From Pseudomonadota bacterium (lineage in GTDB: Bacteria > Bdellovibrionota > Bdellovibrionia > Bdellovibrionales > JACTMU01), in the NCBI GenBank assembly GCA_014584465.1, contig JACTMU010000105.1, positions 1 to 62,598 of the forward strand: a DNA stretch of 62,598 bases, written 5' to 3'. How positions within the stretch are numbered: the stretch's first letter is position 1; each line of letters starts with the position of its first letter. Of the stretch, positions 16,071-23,772 are shown piece by piece. The position numbers and the translations under genes are program-made. The notes below the pieces were generated by a model that saw only the letters and a list, made by a program, of their open reading frames with translations, was not told the origin of the DNA and did not search any database.

Positions 16071-16652
16071 GGATGGTTCCTCTAAGGTGAAGTTTTGGGT
16101 TCGTCCCTACTTCCATTTATCGGTAGATGAGAAGAGATCAATGAGGATTTCAGGGGGCATCTTCGTTGGGCGAGTCCAGGATCGTGAAGATTATTTCAGG
16201 ACCTCGAACAACGTTCGAAAAGGGTGATAAGCGGCGCAGGACCTTATAGTCCGTTGGGAAAATTCTACGACGCAACTTGCTTGTTCTTTTTCACCAGATT
16301 GAACAAAGATCTCCTCGAATTAGCTTCTGGCTAGTCCTTCGTCGATCCTTGGTCAAGGTGATCTCCAGAAAGTGGTAGAAAAAGGCTCCAAGTAGAACAG
16401 AGCTGGGGCTTGGTGCGAGATGAGTGAAGTGCACGTTCGGTGGTGATTTGCGTGAGAACGACGATTTGTGGAAGATGGATGTGCACGAAGTGGTGTCGGA
16501 ATGGGTGCAGGGCAGATTCTGGTGGTCAAGTCGGGGTTTGCGTGGTATGAGACGGACCTCTTTGTGGTGATTCTGCGATCACACCTTGCAATGACCACAC
16601 GTTCGCAGAACCTCTGTGAGAGCCGGGGATATAATTTAAGAGAGGGGGCTTT
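16071..16652. other. 582-base gap with a truncated palindromic element
   Basis: This gap contains the repeat copy at 16247-16354 (listed separately). The remainder has no convincing gene on either strand. A TATAAT at 16630-16635 lies 18 bases before the GTG start of the subtilase and could be its -10 box, but I see no matching -35. Confidence 0.5.
16247..16354. repeat. Truncated copy of the 161-bp palindromic element
   Basis: It matches 1047 to about 1155 with only a few changes, including the left terminal arm (AGTCCGTTGGGAAAATTCTA) and the central segment with CTCCTCGAATTAGCTTCTGG. The similarity ends just after GATCCTTGGTCA, so the right terminal arm is missing. Without both arms it probably cannot move on its own. 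Confidence 0.8.
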
Positions 16653-19640
16653 GTGAGACTTAGACCATTTCAATTTCTATTCATGATGACCTTGGGCTTT
16701 TTGGCGGCGTGCACTCAGGAGCCAAAGAGTGTGCCACTCATTCAGGTGGACGGAGCCTCCAATGAGGTTAAAACTGCGTTGTTGGTAAAGGGTTCTGAAC
16801 AGAGTGAGGCGACTCTTGAGGAGATTAAAGAACAAGCGGTGAAGTTGGGAGTTCAGGTTGAGGGTGACGTGGTTGTAAGATTGACTGGGTCTGTTGAGAG
16901 CCTCAATCAGCTGAAGGTCGGTGAGAGTGCAAAGATCAATGTGATCTTGGATGAGGTGATCGGGATTTCAAGACCCACCGGAGATGACCTTGCTGCGCCC
17001 GATGAGACCATCCACTATTTGGCAAAGAAGGATTTTGGACTTATTGAATTTTGGAATGAGCACCCCACCTATGATGGCAGGGGAGTGAAGGTCGCGGTGA
17101 TTGATGATGGGGTTTCACCGCTTGCAGGAGGACTTCAGACCACAAGCGAGGGTCATCGAAAACTTTTGGCTCGTCAGTGGAGTTCAACTCTTTTGGATTC
17201 CAAGTTGGAGTCTGTTGCAGATCCGGAACTCTACTCTGATTTTGTGAAGTCCTATGCGCAAGGATCATTTCTCAATGTTTGGCAGGGGGCTTTGTACGAG
17301 GGAACCTTAAGCACAATGAATGGCATGAGTTCTATTGATCTCAATGAAGATGGAACAGTCTCCGAAATCTCGCTTGCCGTCGTGAAGAGAGAAGAGGGGC
17401 TCCTTGTCTGCGTTGATCAGAATGTGAATCGTGTGATGGATTCAGGTGAGTGCTTTGGGACATTTGCTCAAACAGGAGAGTTTGGCTTTTGGACTTCTGA
17501 CCACAAAGTTTCAGTGGAGGCCGAGTTTGAACCTCAAAGTGCCATTTTGCGTTTGAGCCAAGGGGAGCGGGCAGATGACAGCCATGGCGAGGGTACGGCC
17601 TCTGTTCTTTCAGGTCATCTCATTGGTGGTAAGTTTGATGGAGTGGCTCCTGGATCTCAACTTTATGACTATGATCTGAGTCAGGATTCCAGAGTTGTAT
17701 CCGAAGCATCTTACACGATTGGAACTTTTTTGCGTGCATTGGAGTGGCTGGGTGGAGAAGGTGTAGAGGTGATCAACATCAGTTACTCTCTCTTTTTTGT
17801 CTCTTCCAAAACGCAAGGGTTTATGCGCGAGGCTCTTGATCAGTTGGTTCAGAAGTATCGATTTGTGGTGGGATTTTCGGCCGGGAACAATGGACCTGGA
17901 CTTGGAAGTCTCAATCGCCGAGAAATTTATCCTGAAGATTCTCTGGTTGCAGGTGCCTTTGTCAGTCGTGAATTGGATGAGTATGTTCACGGGGTGACAG
18001 GGCTTCCTCCTGAAGGGCGTGTGGTTTACTATTCAAGTAGGGGCCCGGGTCCTGATGGTGGCCGAGGGCCACTGATGCTCTCTCCACTTTCTTCGTTGAC
18101 TCATGCTGAAATTGGCGATGGTTTTCAGGGATTCAGTGGCACCAGTTCCGCATCGCCCGCACTGGCAGGGCTTGCCGCGGTTTTGATTTCGGCCGTCAAA
18201 GCCGAAGGATTGCGTGTTGAACCAAGTGCTGTGGTCCATGCGTTGAGGCTCAGTGCACATCGCTTGCCCGGTGTTCCCTTTGTGGATCAGGGCTATGGCC
18301 TTCCTAACGCATTACGGGCCCTAGAACTCTATCGAACGCTGATTCAAGGAGAGGCTTTTGCGCGGGTGGAGGCTCGAGTGCCAAGTGCAAAACGTCCAGA
18401 CGGGACCTTGCAGAGAGGTCTTTTTCTCTTAGATTCTCAAGTTGAGAGCGCTCAGATGGACTTCTTTGTAGGTCTTAAGGGAATTGTGGTGGGTGGAGTT
18501 TCAGGGGAGGTTGCAGGAAATCTTCTAAAACCGGTAAGGCTCGAGTACTCTAAGAGTTGGATTTCAGGTCCCTCGCACCTTTGGATTTCTATTGGAGAGA
18601 GTCACTTGATGCTCAAGGTGGATGTAGCGCTTTTACGTTCTCAGAGGTCCGATCGTGGAGGAGAGGATCATGGAGAAGTTTCCATTTATGACAGTGAAAA
18701 TGGTCAGTTGATTCACATCCTTCCTGTGACCGTCGTGGACGATCAGCCCACAATTGGGGTGGTTTCACAAGTTGTTGAGCTTGAGGCACAAAATGGTGTG
18801 CGAAGACATTGGTCTGTAACGGGTGGAGTGAAGGGGCTGTGGGTTCATCATGAGGGACCACTTTCTCTTCTTTCCATGATGGGGTTGAACATCTATGACC
18901 CCAGTGGTGTGAAGGTGACTGGAGTTCGCGGGGGTGACGATTTTAGTGATGTATTTGTGAATCTCAATGGGAAAAAAGGATGGTATCAAACAGCCTATTA
19001 CCGTTCGCTTGGATCGGATGTTCTCTACTCGTTGAAGTCCACAGTGACTCCTGTGGAGTTGGAGATCAAATCTTTGGGTCTACCGCTCAATGGTGGTGGG
19101 ATTGAAATCACAAATGTAGGGCATCGAATTGAGGGCTGGCTTGAAGCTGTTCAGATTGCGGAACCGGTTGCACGAGGATTTGCCAAGGTTCAAGATGGCG
19201 AGTTTGTCATTGAGCAGAGTGTGTCCAAAGCAGGGATCTATCGGCTTGCGGTTGAACCTGCGAGTTCTGGAGATCTTTCCTATCCCTACATCTCCTGCTT
19301 TTCTTCGTTTGTGGGAGTCGATCTCAACATTGCTTTAAAGGAGAGTTATCAGGTGAAGTTGGATTCGGATTCAGCTGGGACCTTGAGGTTTCAATGTCAA
19401 CCGTTTGACCATGTGCCCGAAATGAACGAGCGGCCGCCCCTTTTCAGTTGGACATTGACTCGAGTAGATGCGGAGCAGGAGGTCGTCTACGGCCGCAAGC
19501 TGGTGCGCCTTTCCAGTGGGCGAACCTCAAGTGCCATTCCATGGGAGAAAGAGCCCGCTGTGGGATCTGAGGTTTTGCTGCGCCTTAAGCCGTCATTTGG
19601 ATCTGGAAGCATTGAGTTGGTGCGCCTCCCTATCTATTAG
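16653..19640 (+). CDS. Large subtilisin-like (S8) serine protease lipoprotein
   Basis: A 995-residue protein starting at GTG with GAGGGGG upstream. A lipobox ends at Cys20 (LGFLAAC), so it should be membrane-anchored and face outward. The S8 catalytic triad is complete: Asp151 (VAVIDDGVSP), His311 (DDSHGEGTASV) and Ser498 (FSGTSSASPALAG), with the oxyanion Asn412 (SAGNNGPG). The Asp-His spacing of 160 residues is far above the usual 30-60. The insert has two calcium-loop-like stretches (DLNEDGTVSE near 228 and DQNVNRVMDSGEC near 254). About 450 residues follow the protease domain and are probably beta-rich. Likely degrades proteins outside the cell or at its surface. Confidence 0.9.
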   Translation: MRLRPFQFLFMMTLGFLAACTQEPKSVPLIQVDGASNEVKTALLVKGSEQSEATLEEIKEQAVKLGVQVEGDVVVRLTGSVESLNQLKVGESAKINVILDEVIGISRPTGDDLAAPDETIHYLAKKDFGLIEFWNEHPTYDGRGVKVAVIDDGVSPLAGGLQTTSEGHRKLLARQWSSTLLDSKLESVADPELYSDFVKSYAQGSFLNVWQGALYEGTLSTMNGMSSIDLNEDGTVSEISLAVVKREEGLLVCVDQNVNRVMDSGECFGTFAQTGEFGFWTSDHKVSVEAEFEPQSAILRLSQGERADDSHGEGTASVLSGHLIGGKFDGVAPGSQLYDYDLSQDSRVVSEASYTIGTFLRALEWLGGEGVEVINISYSLFFVSSKTQGFMREALDQLVQKYRFVVGFSAGNNGPGLGSLNRREIYPEDSLVAGAFVSRELDEYVHGVTGLPPEGRVVYYSSRGPGPDGGRGPLMLSPLSSLTHAEIGDGFQGFSGTSSASPALAGLAAVLISAVKAEGLRVEPSAVVHALRLSAHRLPGVPFVDQGYGLPNALRALELYRTLIQGEAFARVEARVPSAKRPDGTLQRGLFLLDSQVESAQMDFFVGLKGIVVGGVSGEVAGNLLKPVRLEYSKSWISGPSHLWISIGESHLMLKVDVALLRSQRSDRGGEDHGEVSIYDSENGQLIHILPVTVVDDQPTIGVVSQVVELEAQNGVRRHWSVTGGVKGLWVHHEGPLSLLSMMGLNIYDPSGVKVTGVRGGDDFSDVFVNLNGKKGWYQTAYYRSLGSDVLYSLKSTVTPVELEIKSLGLPLNGGGIEITNVGHRIEGWLEAVQIAEPVARGFAKVQDGEFVIEQSVSKAGIYRLAVEPASSGDLSYPYISCFSSFVGVDLNIALKESYQVKLDSDSAGTLRFQCQPFDHVPEMNERPPLFSWTLTRVDAEQEVVYGRKLVRLSSGRTSSAIPWEKEPAVGSEVLLRLKPSFGSGSIELVRLPIY

Positions 19641-19824
19641 GGCGCGCCAGGTGGCACCACGTTTCTATCACGAGCACGGATGGATCGATTTCCGCCTGAT
19701 CTTCTCAGAAGCCAGCTAGGTGATCAATGAAAAGAGTTTGAAGTTCTCTATAACAATGAATTCTTTGTGAAAGATTTCATCGGTGATAGGCTCAAAGGGT
19801 TTTTGTTTGAAGGAGGAGATTGTG

Positions 19825-20031
19825 ATGAAGATGAGAATTGCATGGATCGGTATGGTGGGATTGATCTCATCCCAGGGGGTGGCAAAGATGGTTGAGAAAA
19901 AGGTTTCACACAAATTGGGGGGCACACAGTTTGAAAGCATCCTCGTCTTTGGTGATGCGATTTCTTCTCCCAGGCACCTTGTTTTGATGGTACCCAATTT
20001 CATCCTGTGGTTGCAGAGAGAGCCTTTATGA
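19825..20031 (+). CDS. Small exported protein, coupled to the next gene
   Basis: A 68-residue frame with AAGGAGGAG before the ATG. It begins with a short signal-like stretch (MKMRIAWIGMVGLISSQGVA). The rest (KKVSHKLGGTQFESILVFGD) has no recognisable family. Its TGA stop overlaps the ATG of the next gene (ATGA at 20028), so translation of the two is likely coupled. It could be a short leader-type protein. Confidence 0.45.
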   Translation: MKMRIAWIGMVGLISSQGVAKMVEKKVSHKLGGTQFESILVFGDAISSPRHLVLMVPNFILWLQREPL

Positions 20032-20570
20032 TGATGAGGACGGTATTTTTTGCGATCGCATTGTTGGTCTCTTCGATGAGCACGGCGGAGTTGACGGTTC
20101 AGGTTGTTCCATCGGCGAGCTTCTTGCTTCCTGGGAATCTTGAATCTCGAGGCGTTGATTGCCTTGCCGCTGATGTTGTTGGACCACGACTTCACCATGA
20201 GGTGGTTGAGACCGAATGGACGGGCGAAGGGGATTTTTATCCTGTGATGCTGCAAGTGATCTACCATCGTGGAGCCTACTTGAGCGAGGACTATCGATGT
20301 GAAATCACAGGAGGAAAGGGTGCATATCAATCGCTAACAGCTTTCTTGGGTGGCGGAACTGGCTCGTTGAGCCCGGGTGACTACACCAGCCATTGCCCTC
20401 TTGAATGTGGATCAATCCCAGTCGTGAGTGGATTGGAAGGGACCCCTTTTGAGGTGACCGGCACGTTGAAATTGATCGGATATCAGGTTGTACGAGAAGA
20501 AGATGGGTCTCTCAAACAGGTTCCCCATACGAGTTCTGCGGACATTACACTTCGCAATGTCGGGTGGTAG
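20028..20570 (+). CDS. Secreted protein of unknown function
   Basis: A 180-residue protein from the ATG at 20028 (three ATG codons in a row, 20028-20036). The signal peptide is MMMRTVFFAIALLVSSMSTA. The mature part has four cysteines (DCLA, YRCEI, HCPLECGS) and a beta-rich look. No family recognised. The cupredoxin gene follows after 10 bases, so the two probably share a transcript with the small gene upstream. Confidence 0.6.
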   Translation: MMMRTVFFAIALLVSSMSTAELTVQVVPSASFLLPGNLESRGVDCLAADVVGPRLHHEVVETEWTGEGDFYPVMLQVIYHRGAYLSEDYRCEITGGKGAYQSLTAFLGGGTGSLSPGDYTSHCPLECGSIPVVSGLEGTPFEVTGTLKLIGYQVVREEDGSLKQVPHTSSADITLRNVGW

Positions 20571-20580
20571 TGGTGAATTC

Positions 20581-20964
20581 ATGAATCGATGGATGGTCTC
20601 AATTGCAATAGGAATTGGATTCCTTTTGTTTGCAAATCTTGATTTTTCTAGGGCGGCCGACCAAGCCGCCCCTCAAACCAAGGTTCCCAAAAAAGAGGGT
20701 GCCACCCACAGTGTGGGGATGAAAAATTGGATCTTCTCTCCAAAGGAGCTGACCATTCATGTGGGCGATCGGGTGGTCTTTCGAAACGATGACGACAGCA
20801 ACCACACGGTGCAGTTTGAAGATTCAGCGCTCAACTCCTCAGGCATCATCAAGATTGGAAAGGAGTTTTCGGTCACCTTTGACAAGCCTGGAGTTTATCC
20901 CTACCACTGCAAACCCCACCATGACTACAACATGACGGGTACCATCACCGTTCTTGTTAAGTAG
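20581..20964 (+). CDS. Periplasmic cupredoxin (plastocyanin-like blue copper protein)
   Basis: A 127-residue protein from ATG 20581. A signal peptide (SIAIGIGFLLFANLDFSRA) is followed by one cupredoxin domain. The copper ligands are visible: His in NHTVQF, then Cys, His and Met in YHCKPHHDYNMTG. The order and spacing match the plastocyanin/pseudoazurin group of electron carriers. It may hand electrons to a periplasmic oxidase or reductase, but no partner gene is adjacent. Its 3' end overlaps the convergent antitoxin remnant by 8 bases. Confidence 0.88.
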   Translation: MNRWMVSIAIGIGFLLFANLDFSRAADQAAPQTKVPKKEGATHSVGMKNWIFSPKELTIHVGDRVVFRNDDDSNHTVQFEDSALNSSGIIKIGKEFSVTFDKPGVYPYHCKPHHDYNMTGTITVLVK

Positions 20965-21160
20965 GCAATAACACAGCCTGGGTGGTCTCGGCCTTTTCAG
21001 CTAACTTCCGCTGGCTAAACCCAGCACGTTCTCTGGCTAGTCTTACCACTCTGGCAATCTCTGTTCTGATCTTCTCCTCATCGTACAGGAGCTTAATGGT
21101 CTTATCCTTCAGCTTTTTTTCAACGTAAGGCTTTGCTGGAGTGATGCTTTTGTATTTCAT
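20957..21160 (-). pseudogene. XRE-type antitoxin, truncated
   Basis: The frame starts at ATG 21160 after AAGGAGG and gives 67 residues. It has the start of a helix-turn-helix (IARVVRLARERAGFSQRKLA, EKAETTQAV) as in HigA-like antitoxins, but ends abruptly (LLPT) in the recognition helix where the family continues with a Ser/Arg-rich segment. The rest seems to have been replaced by the cupredoxin gene end. No intact toxin gene lies upstream, only a short frame ending at 21182. Confidence 0.6.
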
Positions 21161-21895
21161 GACAGAACCTCCTTCGTAGTCTACTCAAATTTCTGTTTCT
21201 CGACCCAACGTAGGCGTGCCAGCTCCCCAGGGCCTATCTTGTCTTTCTGCCAGGAAGCCATTATATTCGTTCTCACGGTGAGGGGTTCTCGTTCGACTAG
21301 ATTAGGGCGACCTCCACCACGAACGAAAACTGTATGAATTTGCAAAGTACTACAATGAGGCCAGAGTCCATTACTTGCTGGATGGGGCCACCCTCTAGAA
21401 AAGCTTTACGGCAAGGGTCTTGCCTCGGTCTTTTCGCACAATATGTTTTTTCATATCTTTCTCAACCATTTTCACTGCTGGTCTCACAAGAAGAGATATT
21501 GATCCTTGGGCTAATTCCACTTCCCGCAATTTGGGGGGGCTGTTCTACTCAGGGCCATGGATCTTTGGGGTTTGATGGCTCAAACTCAGAGTGGTTCCCT
21601 TCCGATTGGTCATGGAGCCCACCTTGGAGGTGCTGCTACAGGGATTTTCTATTATATCTTCTTTCTTCGAGGTCAATTGACTCGAAAGGGAACAGATCTC
21701 TTATAAATCGATGGTTCACCTGGATGTTAGGATCTTGAACATCATGCCGAGGCGAGATCATTTTGAATTCAAGCTGCAGATTCGATGGAAGCATTTCAAA
21801 TTGTAAGTAACATACTGATATAACTAACATATTTTTAATGTATTGCTTTTGTGCGTACAAAATGTTAGTCTGGTCATGTTTTAATGGGAGCTTTT
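21161..21895. other. 735-base region with a transposase remnant
   Basis: No intact gene. It contains the integrase-type fragment at 21309-21398 and the upstream sequence of the TacA-like gene, which is AT-rich (21800-21880). A minus-strand frame (MASWQKDKIGPGELARLRWV then EKQKFE, stop at 21182) ends before the antitoxin start and could be the tail of a lost toxin; I am not sure. Confidence 0.4.
21309..21398 (+). pseudogene. Integrase-core transposase, C-terminal remnant
   Basis: This frame reads GDLHHERKLYEFAKYYNEAR, then VHYLLDGATL and a stop. That closely resembles the end of the rve integrase catalytic domain of IS3/IS481-type transposases (typically ...ERHLRRLL..YYNxxRxHxSLxxxTP). A stop precedes it, and nothing upstream in that frame looks like the rest of the protein. 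It is a short vestige of an insertion sequence. Confidence 0.5.
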
Positions 21896-22186
21896 ATGAC
21901 TGCTGCGAGGAAAAAGAAAGACAACAACATCAATATCAGAGCCGCTCTGAATGAGAAGGAGCTTATAAAAAAAGCCGCCGAGATGAGTGGTTTGGATACG
22001 AGCACCTTCATGCTTTATCATTCCATCGAAGCTGCCAAGAGAACCATCTCTCAGACGGATACTTTTAAACTATCCCGTAGGGATTCTGAAATTTTCGTGA
22101 ATGCTCTGTTGAATCCTCCTGAACCAAACGAGGCATTGAAGCAAGCCTTCAAACGGTACAAAGAAGTCTTCGGTAATAAGGTTTAA
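21896..22186 (+). CDS. DUF1778 antitoxin (TacA-like)
   Basis: A 96-residue protein from the ATG at 21896, with GGGAG upstream (an ATG at 21884 is also in frame). It has the ribbon-helix-helix start of the family (DNNINIRAALNEKELIKKAA then EMSGLDTSTFMLYHSIEAA) and the C-terminal part that would neutralise the toxin (LLNPPEPNEALKQAFKRYKE). Its partner lies 10 bases downstream. In known TacAT systems the antitoxin binds the toxin and represses the operon through the promoter; that promoter is probably in the AT-rich region before 21884. Confidence 0.85.
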   Translation: MTAARKKKDNNINIRAALNEKELIKKAAEMSGLDTSTFMLYHSIEAAKRTISQTDTFKLSRRDSEIFVNALLNPPEPNEALKQAFKRYKEVFGNKV

Positions 22187-22195
22187 GGTAACAAT

Positions 22196-22738
22196 TTGGC
22201 ATTAGAGTTTCGCACCCTGGATAGAACCTTAGATAGGGCATCATTTGACTGTGGCATTCCAGAACTGAATGAGTTTTTGAAAAGGGAAGCTCGCCAGCAG
22301 CAGTCCCATGGATTCAACGTCACTTTTGTTTTGGTCAACACGGATAACCCAACCAAGATTCTAGGTTATTACTCTGTGATGAGTTCCAACATGGAAGCGT
22401 CGCTACCTCCCAAAGTGGCTAAGAAACTTCCAAAGCATCCCATTCCTGCTGCTCGGATAGGTCGGTTAGCCCGAGACCTTTCCACGAAAGGTCAGGGTAT
22501 TGGGGAGAAGTTGATGGTAAACGCTTTAGAGCGAATCAAACGTATATCCACAGAAATTGGTATTTACTGCGTGATAATGGATGCCAAGAACGACGCTGCC
22601 AAGAGTTTCTACTTGAAGTACGGGTTTATACCGTTTGTTGATGCTCCAATGAGTCTGTTTCTGCCACTGTCGTTCTTCTTATATGTGGTTTCGCGGCACC
22701 AGACCCCTCTATTGCGTGAGCTGGAAGCTATATTTTGA
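22196..22738 (+). CDS. GNAT acetyltransferase toxin (TacT-like)
   Basis: A 180-residue protein starting at TTG with TAAGGT upstream. It starts FRTLDRTLDRASFDCGIPEL and has the acetyl-CoA site (RLARDLSTKGQGIGEKLMV) and DAKNDAAKSFYLKYGF. TacT-type toxins acetylate the amino group of aminoacyl-tRNA and block translation. The usual family end (FLP motif near LFLPL) is followed here by about 20 extra residues. They are encoded by DNA resembling a repeat found elsewhere in the window (22685-22708), so the C-terminus may be altered. Activity is therefore uncertain. Confidence 0.85.
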   Translation: MALEFRTLDRTLDRASFDCGIPELNEFLKREARQQQSHGFNVTFVLVNTDNPTKILGYYSVMSSNMEASLPPKVAKKLPKHPIPAARIGRLARDLSTKGQGIGEKLMVNALERIKRISTEIGIYCVIMDAKNDAAKSFYLKYGFIPFVDAPMSLFLPLSFFLYVVSRHQTPLLRELEAIF

Positions 22739-23308
22739 GGGGTTGATAGGAATCGAATAGTCACGTGGTTTGTATTGAAATTGAACATCCAGGGACGTTA
22801 AGGGGGTCGTACATCTTTCGTTGAATGGACAAATGGCTTTCCAATAAAGATCAATTTTAATCGGACATTGATTGTTGCCCAGATAGGCATCAAATTGCGT
22901 GCAAGGGCGCCCGTTCAGATCAAAACCATTGGACGGTGACTGATTGATGAAAACACCTGAGCCGTTAGAGTCAAATGAAAAAGTTTTTATGCCTTTATAG
23001 ATTCGACACATTTTTGTGTTGTCGTCAGAACAGAAGGTTTGAGTGGCATCAGGGTCGTTCGGGTCTTTTGATTCTAATGCATCTTGAACATCCATCATCA
23101 AAAACTTCCAAGATTGGTTGCTGTAGATGGCAAGTTTGACTGTGGATTGAAGCGTAAGCAAATTGTTGTGAAGTTGAAGCCTTTGATCTACATCGATCAT
23201 TCCCTTGAAAAGTCGAAAAGAGACTGCAAGGGCAATCGAAAAAACAACTATGGACATAATCAATGAGGAAAGTGAAGTGCCTCGATGATTTTGAATGAAA
23301 GCGTGCAT
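22709..23308 (-). CDS. Type IV prepilin-like protein
   Basis: A 199-residue protein from ATG 23308 with GAAGGG upstream. The N-terminus (MHAFIQNHRGTSLSSLIMSI followed by VVFSIALAVSFRLFKGM) is a short basic leader, Gly, then a hydrophobic helix, matching type IV pilin and pseudopilin leaders, although the residue at +5 is not the usual Glu. The rest has paired cysteines (FCSDDNTKMC; RPCTQFDAYLGNNQC). Probably a minor pilin or pseudopilin. It overlaps the GNAT toxin gene end on the other strand by 30 bases. Confidence 0.65.
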   Translation of the reverse strand: MHAFIQNHRGTSLSSLIMSIVVFSIALAVSFRLFKGMIDVDQRLQLHNNLLTLQSTVKLAIYSNQSWKFLMMDVQDALESKDPNDPDATQTFCSDDNTKMCRIYKGIKTFSFDSNGSGVFINQSPSNGFDLNGRPCTQFDAYLGNNQCPIKIDLYWKAICPFNERCTTPLTSLDVQFQYKPRDYSIPINPSKYSFQLTQ

Positions 23309-23332
23309 TTGCAACCCTTCAGTCTGGTACAT

Positions 23333-23352
23333 AGTGCCTGGTGCGAAACCTC
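23333..23352 (-). repeat. Short dispersed repeat, GGTTTCGCGCCA family
   Basis: On the minus strand it reads GAGGTTTCGCACCAGGCACT. Close matches lie at 38599-38620 (GAGGTTTCGCGCCAGCCACT), 7339-7360 (AGGTTTCGCGCCATCCACTT) and 29276-29296 (GGGTTTCACGCCAGGCACTG), and more weakly at 22685-22708. All are just after or between genes. Confidence 0.5.
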
Positions 23353-23369
23353 ATTTCGGCGAATTCACC

Positions 23370-23427
23370 ATAAGTTTTCCTTATACCTTCGTTGAGCCTC
23401 CTCGAGTTAGCGCCTCTGGCTAGCCCT
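23370..23427 (+). repeat. 58-bp repeat, exact copy at 28861
   Basis: All 58 bases (beginning ATAAGTTTTCCTTATACC, ending TCTGGCTAGCCCT) are identical to 28861-28918. The last half (CCTCGAGTTAGCGCCTCTGG) resembles the centre of the palindromic elements at 1049 and 16247 (CCTCGAATTAGCTTCTGG), so it belongs to the same wider family. Confidence 0.85.
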
Positions 23428-23772
23428 TCGTCGGCCCGCCTCTCCATGTCTGAGTTTTGTTCACCACATGGAGCCATCGTTTCATGTCGAAACGCTTTTG
23501 AGAAGTATCAAATTAGAACGTTCTCTTCTCAACCTTCACTCACAGTCTACACGTATTTTGTCTTTGCCGCGATAGTTTTTGTCGTTTTTCTCAAACAAAA
23601 ACACAATTTGGTAAAAGCCCTCAGTGTCCAACTGACGCCTCGTCGTTCCGCCTTGATCTGACCCAAAACCCATTGCGCTGAAAGCGGGAATATATGAACC
23701 TTTCGTTGGTTGATGGCCAACGGTACCTGAATTCAACCTATCTCGCTACAGCACCAGATGTAGTGCTTACGT

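Larger units (their letters stand above)
23309..23772. other. Gap with two dispersed repeats
   Basis: It holds the repeat at 23333-23352 and the 58-base repeat at 23370-23427. The rest shows no gene that I can support. Confidence 0.5.
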
